In this document: positions 19,601-25,884 of the stretch, one piece after another
How positions within the stretch are numbered: position 1 is the stretch's first letter
Layout: every line of letters starts with the position of its first letter
Source: Pleionea litopenaei
GTDB lineage: Bacteria > Pseudomonadota > Gammaproteobacteria > Enterobacterales > Kangiellaceae
DNA: 64,000 nt
Assembly (NCBI RefSeq): GCF_031198435.1
Contig: NZ_CP133548.1
Coordinates: 3,506,001-3,570,000 of the forward strand
Direction of reading: 5' to 3'
The notes under the pieces: model-generated
Told to the model about the DNA's origin: nothing
Seen by the model: only the letters and a program-made list of their open reading frames with translations
Databases searched by the model: none
Translations under genes and position numbers: made by a program

Positions 19601-19703
19601 CAGTGTTGAAACACTCGATACCTTTCAAACACAACATTATTTTTATCTCAAAGATAAAGATGCTTATGCGAGTTATTACCCTAACTCTGGTTGTGCAATG
19701 TAG
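13647..19703 (+). CDS. Secreted YD-repeat (Rhs) giant with TSP3, FN3 and PKD domains
   Basis: The protein has 2018 residues with a signal peptide (LLLSTFLCALFSFTNSVHS). I chose the ATG at 13647 because a GGGGG ribosome site precedes it and the signal peptide follows; the frame is open to 13584. Residues about 60-1210 are YD repeats building an Rhs shell, ending in FNRSHIYLGNKLVAYYDE, which in ordinary Rhs proteins runs straight into the core motif HTDHLGSP. Here it instead runs into Asp-rich thrombospondin type 3 repeats (about 1219-1310), an FN3-like domain (1320-1410), a propeller-like region, a PKD-like domain (1812-1910) and two EF-hand loops (DFDENGIVEE, DWNGDGNITIEE). The missing Rhs core is encoded by the next gene. 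Confidence 0.85.
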   Translation: MPKLLLSTFLCALFSFTNSVHSEITDSPDFYSMPGINKGRAYDSSSNVNIDLFGGSLNISSTDLVASGLGPDIVVTRSFNSATDRWKDSYRNFVGAHWILHYGMLRGATENPYYCGQGTVEPVLANNTQFILPDGSSQIIIKDNISFIDADGDSAYSEGSGDYRPSHVTKALWRVNCKNQQLQITDKSGTSYIIGDYSLDYRVIKIIDRNGNYLDINYSGDRANIRIDSIVSSDSRTVNFTYNNNVLESVSYGDQTVTYEVVGALSEQRLLSVTHPDNALTEYKYYSSGEVHGYLEQLTTPLGKIVKFDYEKLNFSAKDYYVVTQKCEANRETPAATNRCWDYVYTRQGEEGETKSYDVTTVTGPDGVKTYKHYGLYYPIPLNESVYIDQGDGEGYFKPVGQAWSVGLLKEMSHVVDGQEVFKEVNNWSFKELSFIERTYTEANTSYSLWDPDIRIPILIGKTTTIDNTTYDYEVTSLDGLTPEKYNESGNANYYYDEDYRHIGSDAGHWILDLPFKKHVRTTGSDILVEQFTYDENGNLSQTISKGVLVKYEYNTDGTLKAKSDAVDNKVSYLNYYRGIPRREEFPDGSFIIREVDAYGRVTSETNAKDTTTSYSYDELNRLTFIDYPVSDDVVVTYGYGMGGPTNSGTNSNRGHWVAYTRNSLRQVNIYNEHNKLVRKITENTISGQQFIRYYRYDDLNRLVFESYVNDEMRGTTYSYDGLDRVVRAQKFGQPAVVTDYLSDGTVRVTDAEGNVTTKSYTAYSYSNKHLKKITAPEGVVIDFTNNALGDPLTITQNGIVREYQYDNEQRLFKYIEPEVDGELIYFYDHGGRIEEEIHVINGTQRTKRFSYDVVGRLRRVEFPTFFKTESGYQYGQPSCTSCNYEAISKEYELDYDEIGNLKSNRVKTTEHIFLFNPQPDQYTQTSYRTWFYTYDIEDKLETETLSDSEEGTNFAFSYDYNTQGQISGLTYPSGFYVDYDPDVFGRASKVGDLVTNIEYFDNGVVKSLTYSNGHVTTYELNDQQMPQSMSVGMLDNIISFNYDYDFNGNLEAIIDNLDSSKTKNMSYDGLDRLYTASGVWGNGYYNYDSMGNIESKVIGGQTFNYDYDARNRLSNFNGNQFLYDFNGRVKEDGRNSYFYDFSNNLIFAKNTANGMQFKFEYDANGKQSVKIGPEKKEYFVYTTSGKLLFEQDEFGDFNRSHIYLGNKLVAYYDEQIECSDDLDNDGLGHCFEREYGLDPYDSSDAGADLDDDGLSNLEEFIAGTRLDLVDTDGDGLSDWFEVTYGLDSNIDDSALDPDGDGLSNLEEFQLGTNPNVANTLNSPTALNAASIDGVVWVSWNAIDFADSYDLYWSNQPFSSKEEAIKVDDVSSPWVHTTPQMGDTVYYRVIAKRGSLESSLSNERSVKHSNNQWYFASMLNYPIKNLDIDSGGNVHVLHRYHSNKTRASYWNSTTEELTVHELFDFRPNRYVLEVSDSGYAMAVASDSSTAQISVATFDVPTKSWSTETLKTPESGFNVGYEVGITSSTNGNFVVSWLEEQYSTVFLWVASWTPSTGWSEPVKVTYKDENHPLYNAIYSGAGFDFAINNLGQVAIIIPLDERDSSGNIVSTSVELFTIDSTTFNGYSLGSEDWQTRYSIAANNQQLVALWEDVSGSGRNYLSQRANWQQLLGSTEIVSSVSNAGGPIAIDIDDNNKSTAILEEQGKIKLVTQAFNSAWLSHPLSDVDAPSGTSDSVLTRFVNGSFGYIYTDYDYQHHSSRVINDSVIYHESIPSSTTGSYLAPYSALMQGARVDKSSNNAQWPLFVYLSKAEADNTPPVANAGNDQTVNEGEIVILDARGSSDAESNQLNVSWEVVSGPNVVFQQGIEPLTTQFIAPSVDVDTQILLRVTVTDDAGAESSDEVSITVSDLGDDPVRNSCELDFDENGIVEEKDFFSSSYEGIYYAVFIHLNYPSLYSNYFPNTPIEKLDWNGDGNITIEEVYTGTISVETLDTFQTQHYFYLKDKDAYASYYPNSGCAM

Positions 19704-19724
19704 TTTAGATAAAGGGATAAACCG

Positions 19725-20660
19725 ATGATGATATTTAAAAAATTCAATATTACATTGCTTCTATTATTGTTAGGCTGCTTCTATGCAATAAATGGGCATG
19801 CTAAGAGGACGACGATAACCTTCATCCATACGGATCATTTAGGTTCGCCCATTGCGGCAACGAATGAAGACGGAAGTGTTAAGTGGCGAGAAGAATATCA
19901 GCCTTTTGGTAAGCAGCTTACGAATCAAGATAGCGACAATAATGTAGGCTTTACTGGTCACAAAGATGATAAAGATTTAGGCCTGACTTATATGCAGGCT
20001 CGCTGGTATCATCCTGAAACTGGAAGGTTTAACTCTTTGGATCCTTTATTGTTTCGCGAAGTAAATTCATTTAATCGATACGTCTACGCGAACAATAACC
20101 CATATAAATATATAGATCCTGATGGTGAAAATCCGCTTTTAATTCAGCAAAATCCGCCAATTTTTGCTGGACCACCTCCTACAACAATTACGAACCCAAT
20201 CAACCCTAGTACGAGCCTACCATTAGCTGACCAACTTCCTGCAAGCACGGAAGGTTCATTGATTCCAAATTTTGCTCCAGATTTGAATACAGTCTCCTTT
20301 CCTAGTCTACAGAATCCGCTTAAAGGTACGCTCTACCCTGGCGACTTTATAGGCTTAATAACGCATATAATTTATAATAAAATACACGGCAACTCGAAAG
20401 CGAGTACTAAAGAGCAGCACCTCTACATGATTCAGGATGCGGATGGCAATATCAAAAAGATAGGTGTCAGCGGGCAGAAACTTAATAAGAACGGCACTTC
20501 CCCTAGAGCGAACTCTCAACTTAAAGATGGTGACTCTGCTACTGTGCTTGAAAGTGGTATCCCGGGAAGAGCGAATGTACTTCAAAAGGAAGGACAAGCA
20601 GTAGAAGGTTTGCGTAAAGCTGGGCATGAACTACCTGACCAAAAAAGACCGAAAATATAG
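19725..20660 (+). CDS. Stand-alone Rhs core domain with C-terminal toxin
   Basis: This 311-residue protein has its own signal peptide (ITLLLLLLGCFYAINGHA; the LLGC could also serve as a weak lipobox). Residues about 28-135 are the Rhs-associated core, with HTDHLGSPIAA, YQPFGKQL, GFTGHKDDKDLGLTYMQARWY, GRFNSLDP and YIDPDGE. A proline-rich linker precedes a variable tip of about 90 residues with YMIQDADGNIKKIGVSGQ, SPRANSQL and LESGIPGRANVLQKE, a pattern resembling small URI/GIY-YIG-type nuclease toxins; that assignment is tentative. It lies 21 bp after the giant YD-repeat gene, and the two products may assemble into one shell. Confidence 0.8.
   Translation: MMIFKKFNITLLLLLLGCFYAINGHAKRTTITFIHTDHLGSPIAATNEDGSVKWREEYQPFGKQLTNQDSDNNVGFTGHKDDKDLGLTYMQARWYHPETGRFNSLDPLLFREVNSFNRYVYANNNPYKYIDPDGENPLLIQQNPPIFAGPPPTTITNPINPSTSLPLADQLPASTEGSLIPNFAPDLNTVSFPSLQNPLKGTLYPGDFIGLITHIIYNKIHGNSKASTKEQHLYMIQDADGNIKKIGVSGQKLNKNGTSPRANSQLKDGDSATVLESGIPGRANVLQKEGQAVEGLRKAGHELPDQKRPKI
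19808..20018 (+). repeat. Rhs core repeat, copy 1
   Basis: These 211 bp are nearly identical to 22539-22749, differing only at scattered bases. The similarity starts abruptly at the codons for TTITF, just after the signal peptide in this copy, and fades within the core after QARWY. Confidence 0.9.
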
Positions 20661-20672
20661 GTGCTTATAAGA

Positions 20673-21332
20673 ATGAAGCTTTCAGAATTTAGTCTATGGG
20701 CATTTAAACTTGAACTTGATTTGGCACGAAAATTCACACTATTCAGCAGGTGTGTTTGTGCCCATTTTGAGCGTCTTTTTGATCCTATAGAAACAGACGG
20801 TATTTATAGGGTTGTTGTAAAGCTTTGTGGGCCAGATGAAAGAGTTGGTACCACTGAGTTAAGTAGCTCAGTGATTAAGTACTATAAGGAGTTCGACTTC
20901 GACTATTTTGAGAGTTTGAATCTAGTCGCTAAGAAAAGGTTTCTTCTGGATACGCTATACAATGCACTTATGCCATTGTGTGAAATGGAAGGATGGCCGA
21001 AGGCCCCCTTTCACGAAGCGTACGAGAAGGTTATTCGAGAAAACTTTGTCAATACATATACCATCAAAAAGAAATTAAGCCGGAATAAGAAACTGTCAGC
21101 TGAGTTGATTGGCGACCACGATGAAAAGGCGTTTAATTGTTCCATTGTGATAAAAAATAGTGATGGTAAAGAGCTTCTTAATGAGCATCTTTTCACTGAA
21201 GAGCCAGATGAGTTTTTATTTAACTCTCGTATTGGCGACGTTAAGTGGATTAACAAAACAACAGTTGTACATCAATCTAAAGATAAGCAAAAACTAGCTC
21301 GATTTGATATTGGAGACTTAATAGACGATTAA
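20673..21332 (+). CDS. Putative immunity protein for the first Rhs toxin
   Basis: This 219-residue acidic, soluble protein shows no motif I recognise. It follows the toxin gene directly: the frame opens with GTG at 20661, and the ATG at 20673 lies nine bases after AGGTG, which I take as the start. In polymorphic toxin loci the gene right after a toxin tip is nearly always its cognate immunity gene, so the role is inferred from position. The hydrophilic C-terminal half (KKLSRNKKLSAELIGDHDEK onward) appears well folded, with alternating charged strands. The product is cytoplasmic because it lacks a signal peptide. Confidence 0.55.
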   Translation: MKLSEFSLWAFKLELDLARKFTLFSRCVCAHFERLFDPIETDGIYRVVVKLCGPDERVGTTELSSSVIKYYKEFDFDYFESLNLVAKKRFLLDTLYNALMPLCEMEGWPKAPFHEAYEKVIRENFVNTYTIKKKLSRNKKLSAELIGDHDEKAFNCSIVIKNSDGKELLNEHLFTEEPDEFLFNSRIGDVKWINKTTVVHQSKDKQKLARFDIGDLIDD

Positions 21333-21367
21333 GTAATGTTACAAAGAGAGCAAGGCGCAACGGGCAT

Positions 21368-21634
21368 TTGGCTGGTGGTAAGCATCCTGAAACAGGTATT
21401 CCTTTCGACAAAAATGGATACCCTGACTTCTCCAGTGTTTCGAAAAAGGATGTGAAAATCGAATTTACTGGTAGTAGAAGGAAAGATGTTAAAGCTGCAA
21501 ATGAAGCTGGAGGGTTTAAAAAGACCCCTGAAGGCCATGTTTGGCATCACCACCAAGATGGTAAAACGATGCAGCTTGTTCCGCGTGATATTCATACGAA
21601 AACTGGTCACGATGGTGGATTTTCGGGAGGATAA
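21368..21634 (+). pseudogene. Orphan HNH-type (WHH) toxin tip without Rhs core
   Basis: The 88 codons encode AGGKHPETGIPFDKNGYPDF, a linker typical of polymorphic toxin tips, followed by the nuclease motif GHVWHHHQDGKTMQLVPRDIH and the terminal TGHDGG of the WHH branch of the HNH/ENDO VII fold. There is no ATG. The only start is TTG 21368 and the frame is closed by a TGA at 21305, so this is a displaced toxin tip that would need to recombine behind an Rhs core to be made. The SUKH immunity gene that follows fits it. Confidence 0.7.
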
Positions 21635-21648
21635 CAGCGAGTGATACT

Positions 21649-22098
21649 ATGTTAGATACAATTGATAACCCTGGCAGATCTATATCTGAATCAGAGTTAA
21701 AGGAAATTGCTTTATTTACTGGGTTCGAGTTTCCTACTAGCTATAAAGAGTTTCTATTAAAGTTTAATGGCGGCAGTCCATCTCCTGATGCGTTTCCAAT
21801 AAAAGGACATTCTGAGGAAGTTGGAGGCATTCAGGTTTTCTTCGGTGTAGACAGGGAGATTGAATCTAGCTGCTTAAACTGGAATTACAATCAATATAAA
21901 AGCAGGTTGCCTGATTCATATATTCCAATTGCGTGTAGCGATACAAACGACTTGATTTGTTTAGTGTTGTCTGAGGTTCAATATGGGAAGATAGTTTTTT
22001 GGGATGCTGAAGATGAAAGAAGTAGAAATGATTTAGGTAATGTTTATGAAGTGGCTGACAGCTTCGATCAGTTGCTGGAAATATTATTTGAAGATTGA
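21649..22098 (+). CDS. SMI1/KNR4 (SUKH) family immunity protein
   Basis: This 149-residue cytoplasmic protein has the SUKH pattern: ELKEIALFTGFEFPTSYKEFLLKFNGGSP near the start (seen as the pair FPTSYKEFLL and FNGGSP), a central YIPIACSDTNDLICLVLS strand pair and a C-terminal IVFWDAED with a final helix. SUKH proteins bind and neutralise a wide range of nuclease toxins in contact-dependent and Rhs systems. It follows the orphan WHH toxin tip by 14 bp and is its likely antidote. It may be kept to protect against siblings that still deploy that toxin. Confidence 0.8.
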   Translation: MLDTIDNPGRSISESELKEIALFTGFEFPTSYKEFLLKFNGGSPSPDAFPIKGHSEEVGGIQVFFGVDREIESSCLNWNYNQYKSRLPDSYIPIACSDTNDLICLVLSEVQYGKIVFWDAEDERSRNDLGNVYEVADSFDQLLEILFED

Positions 22099-22134
22099 TC
22101 TGTAGCTGTAACAATAAATTTTTTGTAGTTAAAG

Positions 22135-22155
22135 GCCCGCATTCGCGGGCTTTTT
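22135..22155. terminator. Rho-independent terminator after the SUKH gene
   Basis: GCCCGC, a 4-base loop, GCGGGC and five T form a clear terminator for the plus-strand toxin and immunity genes. It also overlaps the end of the convergent regulator gene. Confidence 0.85.
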
Positions 22156-22510
22156 AATGTGCGGCTTGCTGAATCACCGTATCCAGCATATCCATCACAA
22201 ACTTCTGTTTAGACTTGGGTAGCTGGCTGATCTGTTCAACCTGCTTTAACAGCTTAGGGGCTGGCCCTCGCTTTTTACCGTTGGTTGGTGCAATGCCAAT
22301 CAGCTCTTCCACTGATACCGCTAATACCTCGGCCAGCGTTGGCAGCATGGAGGAAGGGACTTTCCTTCGGCCAGCTTCAAACGCCTGCATGTACTGCTGT
22401 GAAATCCCCAGAATCTCCGCAAGCTGAACCTGTGTGATCTGCTGTTCCTTCCGCAATGAGGCGATCTTCGCGCCTAGCTGTTTGAAAAAATCGTTATCGT
22501 TCTGGGTCAT
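22154..22510 (-). CDS. XRE-family transcriptional regulator
   Basis: This 118-residue protein has an N-terminal helix-turn-helix of the Cro/C1 type (residues about 13-68; QVQLAEILGISQQYMQAFEAGRR contains the recognition helix, bounded by QVQLAEIL and FEAGRR). A basic linker GKKRGPAPK and a helical tail PKSKQKFVMDMLDTVIQQA follow, probably for dimerisation. Its base composition is more G/C-rich than the toxin genes on both sides, so it was probably acquired separately. It sits between the two Rhs core copies with its start 26 bp from the second copy. It may regulate the array, but no operator was recognised. Confidence 0.8.
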   Translation of the reverse strand: MTQNDNDFFKQLGAKIASLRKEQQITQVQLAEILGISQQYMQAFEAGRRKVPSSMLPTLAEVLAVSVEELIGIAPTNGKKRGPAPKLLKQVEQISQLPKSKQKFVMDMLDTVIQQAAH

Positions 22511-22536
22511 CTTGTCCAGGTAATGGGTTATGGCAG

Positions 22537-23283
22537 ATGACGACGATAACCTTCATCCATACGGATCATTTAGGCTCGCCGATAGCGGCAACGAATGAAG
22601 ACGGAAGTGTTAAGTGGCGTGAAGAGTATCAGCCTTTTGGTAAGCAGCTTGCGGATCAAGATAGCGACAATAATGTAGGCTTTACTGGTCACAAGGATGA
22701 TAAAGATTTAGGCCTGACTTATATGCAGGCTCGCTGGTATGATCCTGAAGTAGGTCGTTTTAATTCACTTGATCCTATTAAATATCGAGATATTCAAACC
22801 TTTTCACGCTTTATCTATGCGAGCAATAATCCATTTAAATATATTGATCCTGATGGTCGAGATTACATAGCTGTTAATATGGGTAATGCATTACATGACT
22901 TAATTTCAGGAAAGACAGCTAAAGAAAGAGCACAAGCCCAGTTAGAAAGAGATGCAATCGTGGCAAATACAATCGAACAAGGTGCAACTTATACTGGTAT
23001 TGGTTTGCTTATAGATACAGTAGTTACTGCTAATGAAATAATAAAAGGAGAAGATTTTGAGGATGATTTGGCAGGTATTATGACAGGTGAGTTTATGGCG
23101 AGGACAGCAAAAAATGTCTTAGAAAAAAAACTGAAAGTAACTGAGCCATTTGTAGAAGTTTTTTCTTCGATAATTGGTAAGCATAGTGGGGATATCGCTA
23201 AACAACTAGTAGAAGATGCGCTAGAGCAGAAGAGTGAAATAAATATTGATGACAAAGTGCCTGTCAAAGATGACTCAAAATAG
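22537..23283 (+). CDS. Orphan Rhs core with a second, different toxin tip
   Basis: This 248-residue product starts directly with the Rhs core (MTTITFIHTDHLGSP) and lacks the signal peptide of the first copy. The core ends at YIDPDGRDY. The tip (about residues 110-248) has a hydrophobic stretch (YTGIGLLIDTVVTANEI) and a lysine-rich, acidic C-terminus; I do not recognise its activity. With no signal peptide and only a weak ribosome site, it looks like a silent cassette that could replace the active tip by recombination through the shared 211-bp core. The ATG at 22537 may be fortuitous. Confidence 0.65.
   Translation: MTTITFIHTDHLGSPIAATNEDGSVKWREEYQPFGKQLADQDSDNNVGFTGHKDDKDLGLTYMQARWYDPEVGRFNSLDPIKYRDIQTFSRFIYASNNPFKYIDPDGRDYIAVNMGNALHDLISGKTAKERAQAQLERDAIVANTIEQGATYTGIGLLIDTVVTANEIIKGEDFEDDLAGIMTGEFMARTAKNVLEKKLKVTEPFVEVFSSIIGKHSGDIAKQLVEDALEQKSEINIDDKVPVKDDSK
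22539..22749 (+). repeat. Rhs core repeat, copy 2
   Basis: Direct repeat of 19808-20018, offset by 2731 bp, and the likely substrate for homologous exchange of toxin tips. Confidence 0.9.
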
Positions 23284-23296
23284 AGAGTTTTATTCT

Positions 23297-23608
23297 ATGC
23301 AGTCAAGGGCTTGCAGAGTAATTGCTCTCTTTGAGAAAGTAGCTTATCTTGTATTTATTTTGTTTTTTGGAATTTTCTTTGTAAATGTCTTAAAGTTGAG
23401 TGAAGAAACTAGGTTTCTATACTTGTATTTTGGTATGTTTTTCTGGGGAATTAGTAAACTCTGTTCAATTTCCATAGCCAAGGAAACTTGGCTAGCTAAT
23501 AATTTTAGAATATTAGAGAAGACGCCAAGTTTAGGTAAGTTAATTGGATTGGTATTTGTTGTTTTTGTCATTATTTTTTCTGCTTTTAAAATACATTTGA
23601 TGTTTTGA
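23297..23608 (+). CDS. Small membrane protein, candidate immunity to the second toxin
   Basis: This protein of about 103 residues has three hydrophobic segments (around VAYLVFILFFGIFFVNVL, FLYLYFGMFFWGISKL and IGLVFVVFVIIFSAF). It follows the orphan core-toxin gene with an ATG 14 bp after that gene's stop; an ATG at 23270 inside the toxin frame is also possible. A membrane immunity protein would fit a toxin that acts at the membrane, but this is only position-based. The sequence is very A/T-rich. Confidence 0.5.
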   Translation: MQSRACRVIALFEKVAYLVFILFFGIFFVNVLKLSEETRFLYLYFGMFFWGISKLCSISIAKETWLANNFRILEKTPSLGKLIGLVFVVFVIIFSAFKIHLMF

Positions 23609-23613
23609 GGTTT

Positions 23614-24039
23614 ATGGGAAGCAATATGAAGTTGAAACTAGATATCTTTAGGTTTTGTAAGTATGCTTTTCTTTACATAAGTGTATTTGTACTCTATGGA
23701 TTTACTTTGAGCTGGATGAAGCTATCATTTAATATTGATTCATCTAACCACGGCGATGAAATGCTATTTTATGATTTAGTATTGCCGTTTTTAATCAGTA
23801 TTGTGTTTTTTTACTTGTTTAGCAGGAAAATAAAAACAAATAGATTAATGCATGGCTTTTTATTAGTGGCTTTTGTGAGTTCTATATCACTTATTTTTTC
23901 AATATTATTAATAAGAAGTTTTAGTTGGCTTGTATTTCTATATAGTCTAGCCTCAACATCATCATCAATGCTGATTGGTGTTGCAATAAGTACTAGGGTA
24001 AATAGAGAGAAAGAAGAGGCTGTAGATGACTTTAAGTAA
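23614..24039 (+). CDS. Four-helix membrane protein of unknown function
   Basis: This protein of about 141 residues has four predicted membrane helices (FCKYAFLYISVFVLYGFTL, LVLPFLISIVFFYLF, FLLVAFVSSISLIFSILLI and LVFLYSLASTSSSMLIGVAI). It starts 5 bp after the previous gene, so both are in one transcript; ATG 23626, after GGGAAG, is an equally good start. I recognise no family. It could be a further immunity protein of the toxin array. Confidence 0.5.
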   Translation: MGSNMKLKLDIFRFCKYAFLYISVFVLYGFTLSWMKLSFNIDSSNHGDEMLFYDLVLPFLISIVFFYLFSRKIKTNRLMHGFLLVAFVSSISLIFSILLIRSFSWLVFLYSLASTSSSMLIGVAISTRVNREKEEAVDDFK

Positions 24040-24474
24040 TTCTAGCTTACAATTAAGTGCGTATCTTATGTCGTGGAATTTTTTAAATCAGTCGCTTCCG
24101 TAAATGGAGTTTCTTCATTATCCCACTTATTCTGCTGTTTTTTCGTTACTATTTTTAAATCTAGATGAACTTACTGACAATGATGCACTATCACAAGAAC
24201 AGGCAAAGTGCACGGTGACTTGGACGTGGAGCTCGTAGAGAAAATAGGAGACAACAAAGACAGCCTAATAAATTGTAAACCTCCCTGTTTTAGTGGCACT
24301 CTAAGTTAGAGTGTTTAAACTTAACGAACTTGGCTAAATACTTCTTTAGACCGATCATCGCGCGCAGTAATGCCTTTGTCAGACAAAGTCGAGTTTGAAT
24401 GTTTAGCTTTTCTCTCATTAATCTATAAACGTCCATGATAATCAGTGCTGATATCATAACTTCAGCGCGATCTT
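24040..24474. other. 435-bp stretch without a recognised gene
   Basis: No supported gene was found. It holds a perfect 8-bp inverted repeat with a 1-base centre at 24297-24313 (CACTCTAA/TTAGAGTG), possibly part of a terminator for the convergent genes. A short open frame around 24200-24309 encodes HGDLDVELVEKIGDN, which I could not identify. Confidence 0.5.
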
Positions 24475-25875
24475 TTAGAACGGCGAGTTAAAGGTCTCGA
24501 TAACCTGCTCTCTAAAGCCACCAAGAATACTAATTGTACGTTGAGTTTCAGAAGCGAAAGGTGCAACTTGTTCCGAGCTATGTAGCGGCGCCGTTGAATC
24601 GCCATGCGTTAGGTATTCATTGCTGAATAACAAAGTCGGCTTCTCATCAGTGGGCCCAGTGACAGCATCTAACTGATTGATAGACGACGGCTTGCGGACT
24701 TTCTCAAAAATTACTGGAGCTTCAGGCACCTCTTCTTCAATTCTTTTGGCATACTTCTCAAGATCCGGATCGCAAATAGTAAATAGCCATGCTTCTTGAT
24801 TATCAAATTGATTGGTACGCAGAATTCGGCCTAGCACCTGCCTGAAGTACAGCTCTGTTCTAATTCGACTCAAATGACAGCAGACTTGCAGGCGTGGAAT
24901 GTCCGTGCCCTCAGATACCATGCCGATGCTAACTATCCATTGAACATTATTATTTCTAAATTGACTTATGGTTTGCGCTGAATTTTTATGCTGGTAAGAC
25001 ACCATAACGGCAGATTGATTAAATGCATTACGGATCAGCTCACAGACAAGCTCTGCATGTCTCACTGACGAGGCTACTATTAAGCCGCCTGCAAGAGGAT
25101 TAACGTTACGAATTTCAGAGAGTTTACTGCACGCTCTGCCAAGAATATAGCGCAGAGTTTCGACTGAATAGATAATATCTTCATAGCGAATTCCGGAGTC
25201 GACTATAAGCCTTTGAAGGCTAGAATACTCTTTGGTTGTACTATCGTTTTCTGTCAAAAGAATACACTCATTATCTATGAGCACCATCGTTGGTTTACGA
25301 CATACCTTATCATTAATTGCTTCTCTTAGGCCGTATGTGTAGTGGCACTCAATTTTCTGACTGTTATTTTGGTACTGTGATAGAACGATTGCAGACTGGT
25401 CTGAGCGCCAGGGCGTTCCGGTCATTGCCAGTGAGTAGGTTGCTTGTTCTTTAATGTTGACAATAATTTCTTGTCCCCAACGATTTGCATCTTCGTAGCT
25501 AGAACCACCACAATGATGTATTTCATCAAACACGACTAACACTTTGTATGTTTCGAATATATCCCAGAAATCTCGACAAAGGTTGATCATTGACTGGTAA
25601 GTATATGAACAACCGAGAGCACCGACTTTTCCATCAAAGCGTTTATTAGTAAGTCTCTCGAATGTTGACTGCATGTTTCGAGCGACAGATATGGAAGGCG
25701 AAAAACAAAGGACCAAGTCGATCTTCTTGGTTTCGTATAGCTCCTTTGCTAACTGTGCAGCCATCACGGTCTTACCGGCCCCAGGGGTAGCTAGGCATAA
25801 GAAATGATTAGAATTAGTTTTGAAGTGCTCATGTGCTTTCGCGACACAGTCTCTCTGCCAATTTCTTAGTTTCAT
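24475..25875 (-). CDS. SF2 DEAD/DEAH-box helicase (Res-like)
   Basis: This 466-residue protein has the superfamily 2 motifs: Q/N-terminal LRNWQRDCV, Walker A TPGAGKT (about 29-35), motif II VFDEIHHCGG, motif III MTGTPWRSD, motif V with VSIGMVSEGTDIPRL and motif VI RQVLGRILRT. It resembles the ATPase of type III and Res-type restriction enzymes and of several defence systems, but no methylase (Mod) gene is adjacent and no nuclease motif is visible. The C-terminal 100 residues are unlike known families. It is the second gene of a minus-strand pair, 9 bp after the winged-helix gene. Confidence 0.8.
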   Translation of the reverse strand: MKLRNWQRDCVAKAHEHFKTNSNHFLCLATPGAGKTVMAAQLAKELYETKKIDLVLCFSPSISVARNMQSTFERLTNKRFDGKVGALGCSYTYQSMINLCRDFWDIFETYKVLVVFDEIHHCGGSSYEDANRWGQEIIVNIKEQATYSLAMTGTPWRSDQSAIVLSQYQNNSQKIECHYTYGLREAINDKVCRKPTMVLIDNECILLTENDSTTKEYSSLQRLIVDSGIRYEDIIYSVETLRYILGRACSKLSEIRNVNPLAGGLIVASSVRHAELVCELIRNAFNQSAVMVSYQHKNSAQTISQFRNNNVQWIVSIGMVSEGTDIPRLQVCCHLSRIRTELYFRQVLGRILRTNQFDNQEAWLFTICDPDLEKYAKRIEEEVPEAPVIFEKVRKPSSINQLDAVTGPTDEKPTLLFSNEYLTHGDSTAPLHSSEQVAPFASETQRTISILGGFREQVIETFNSPF

Positions 25876-25884
25876 AGTTTTGAT

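Noticed and set aside
24475-25875. Type III restriction enzyme Res subunit
   Set aside because: The helicase motifs fit, but no Mod gene is adjacent and no nuclease motif is visible, so I call it only a Res-like helicase.
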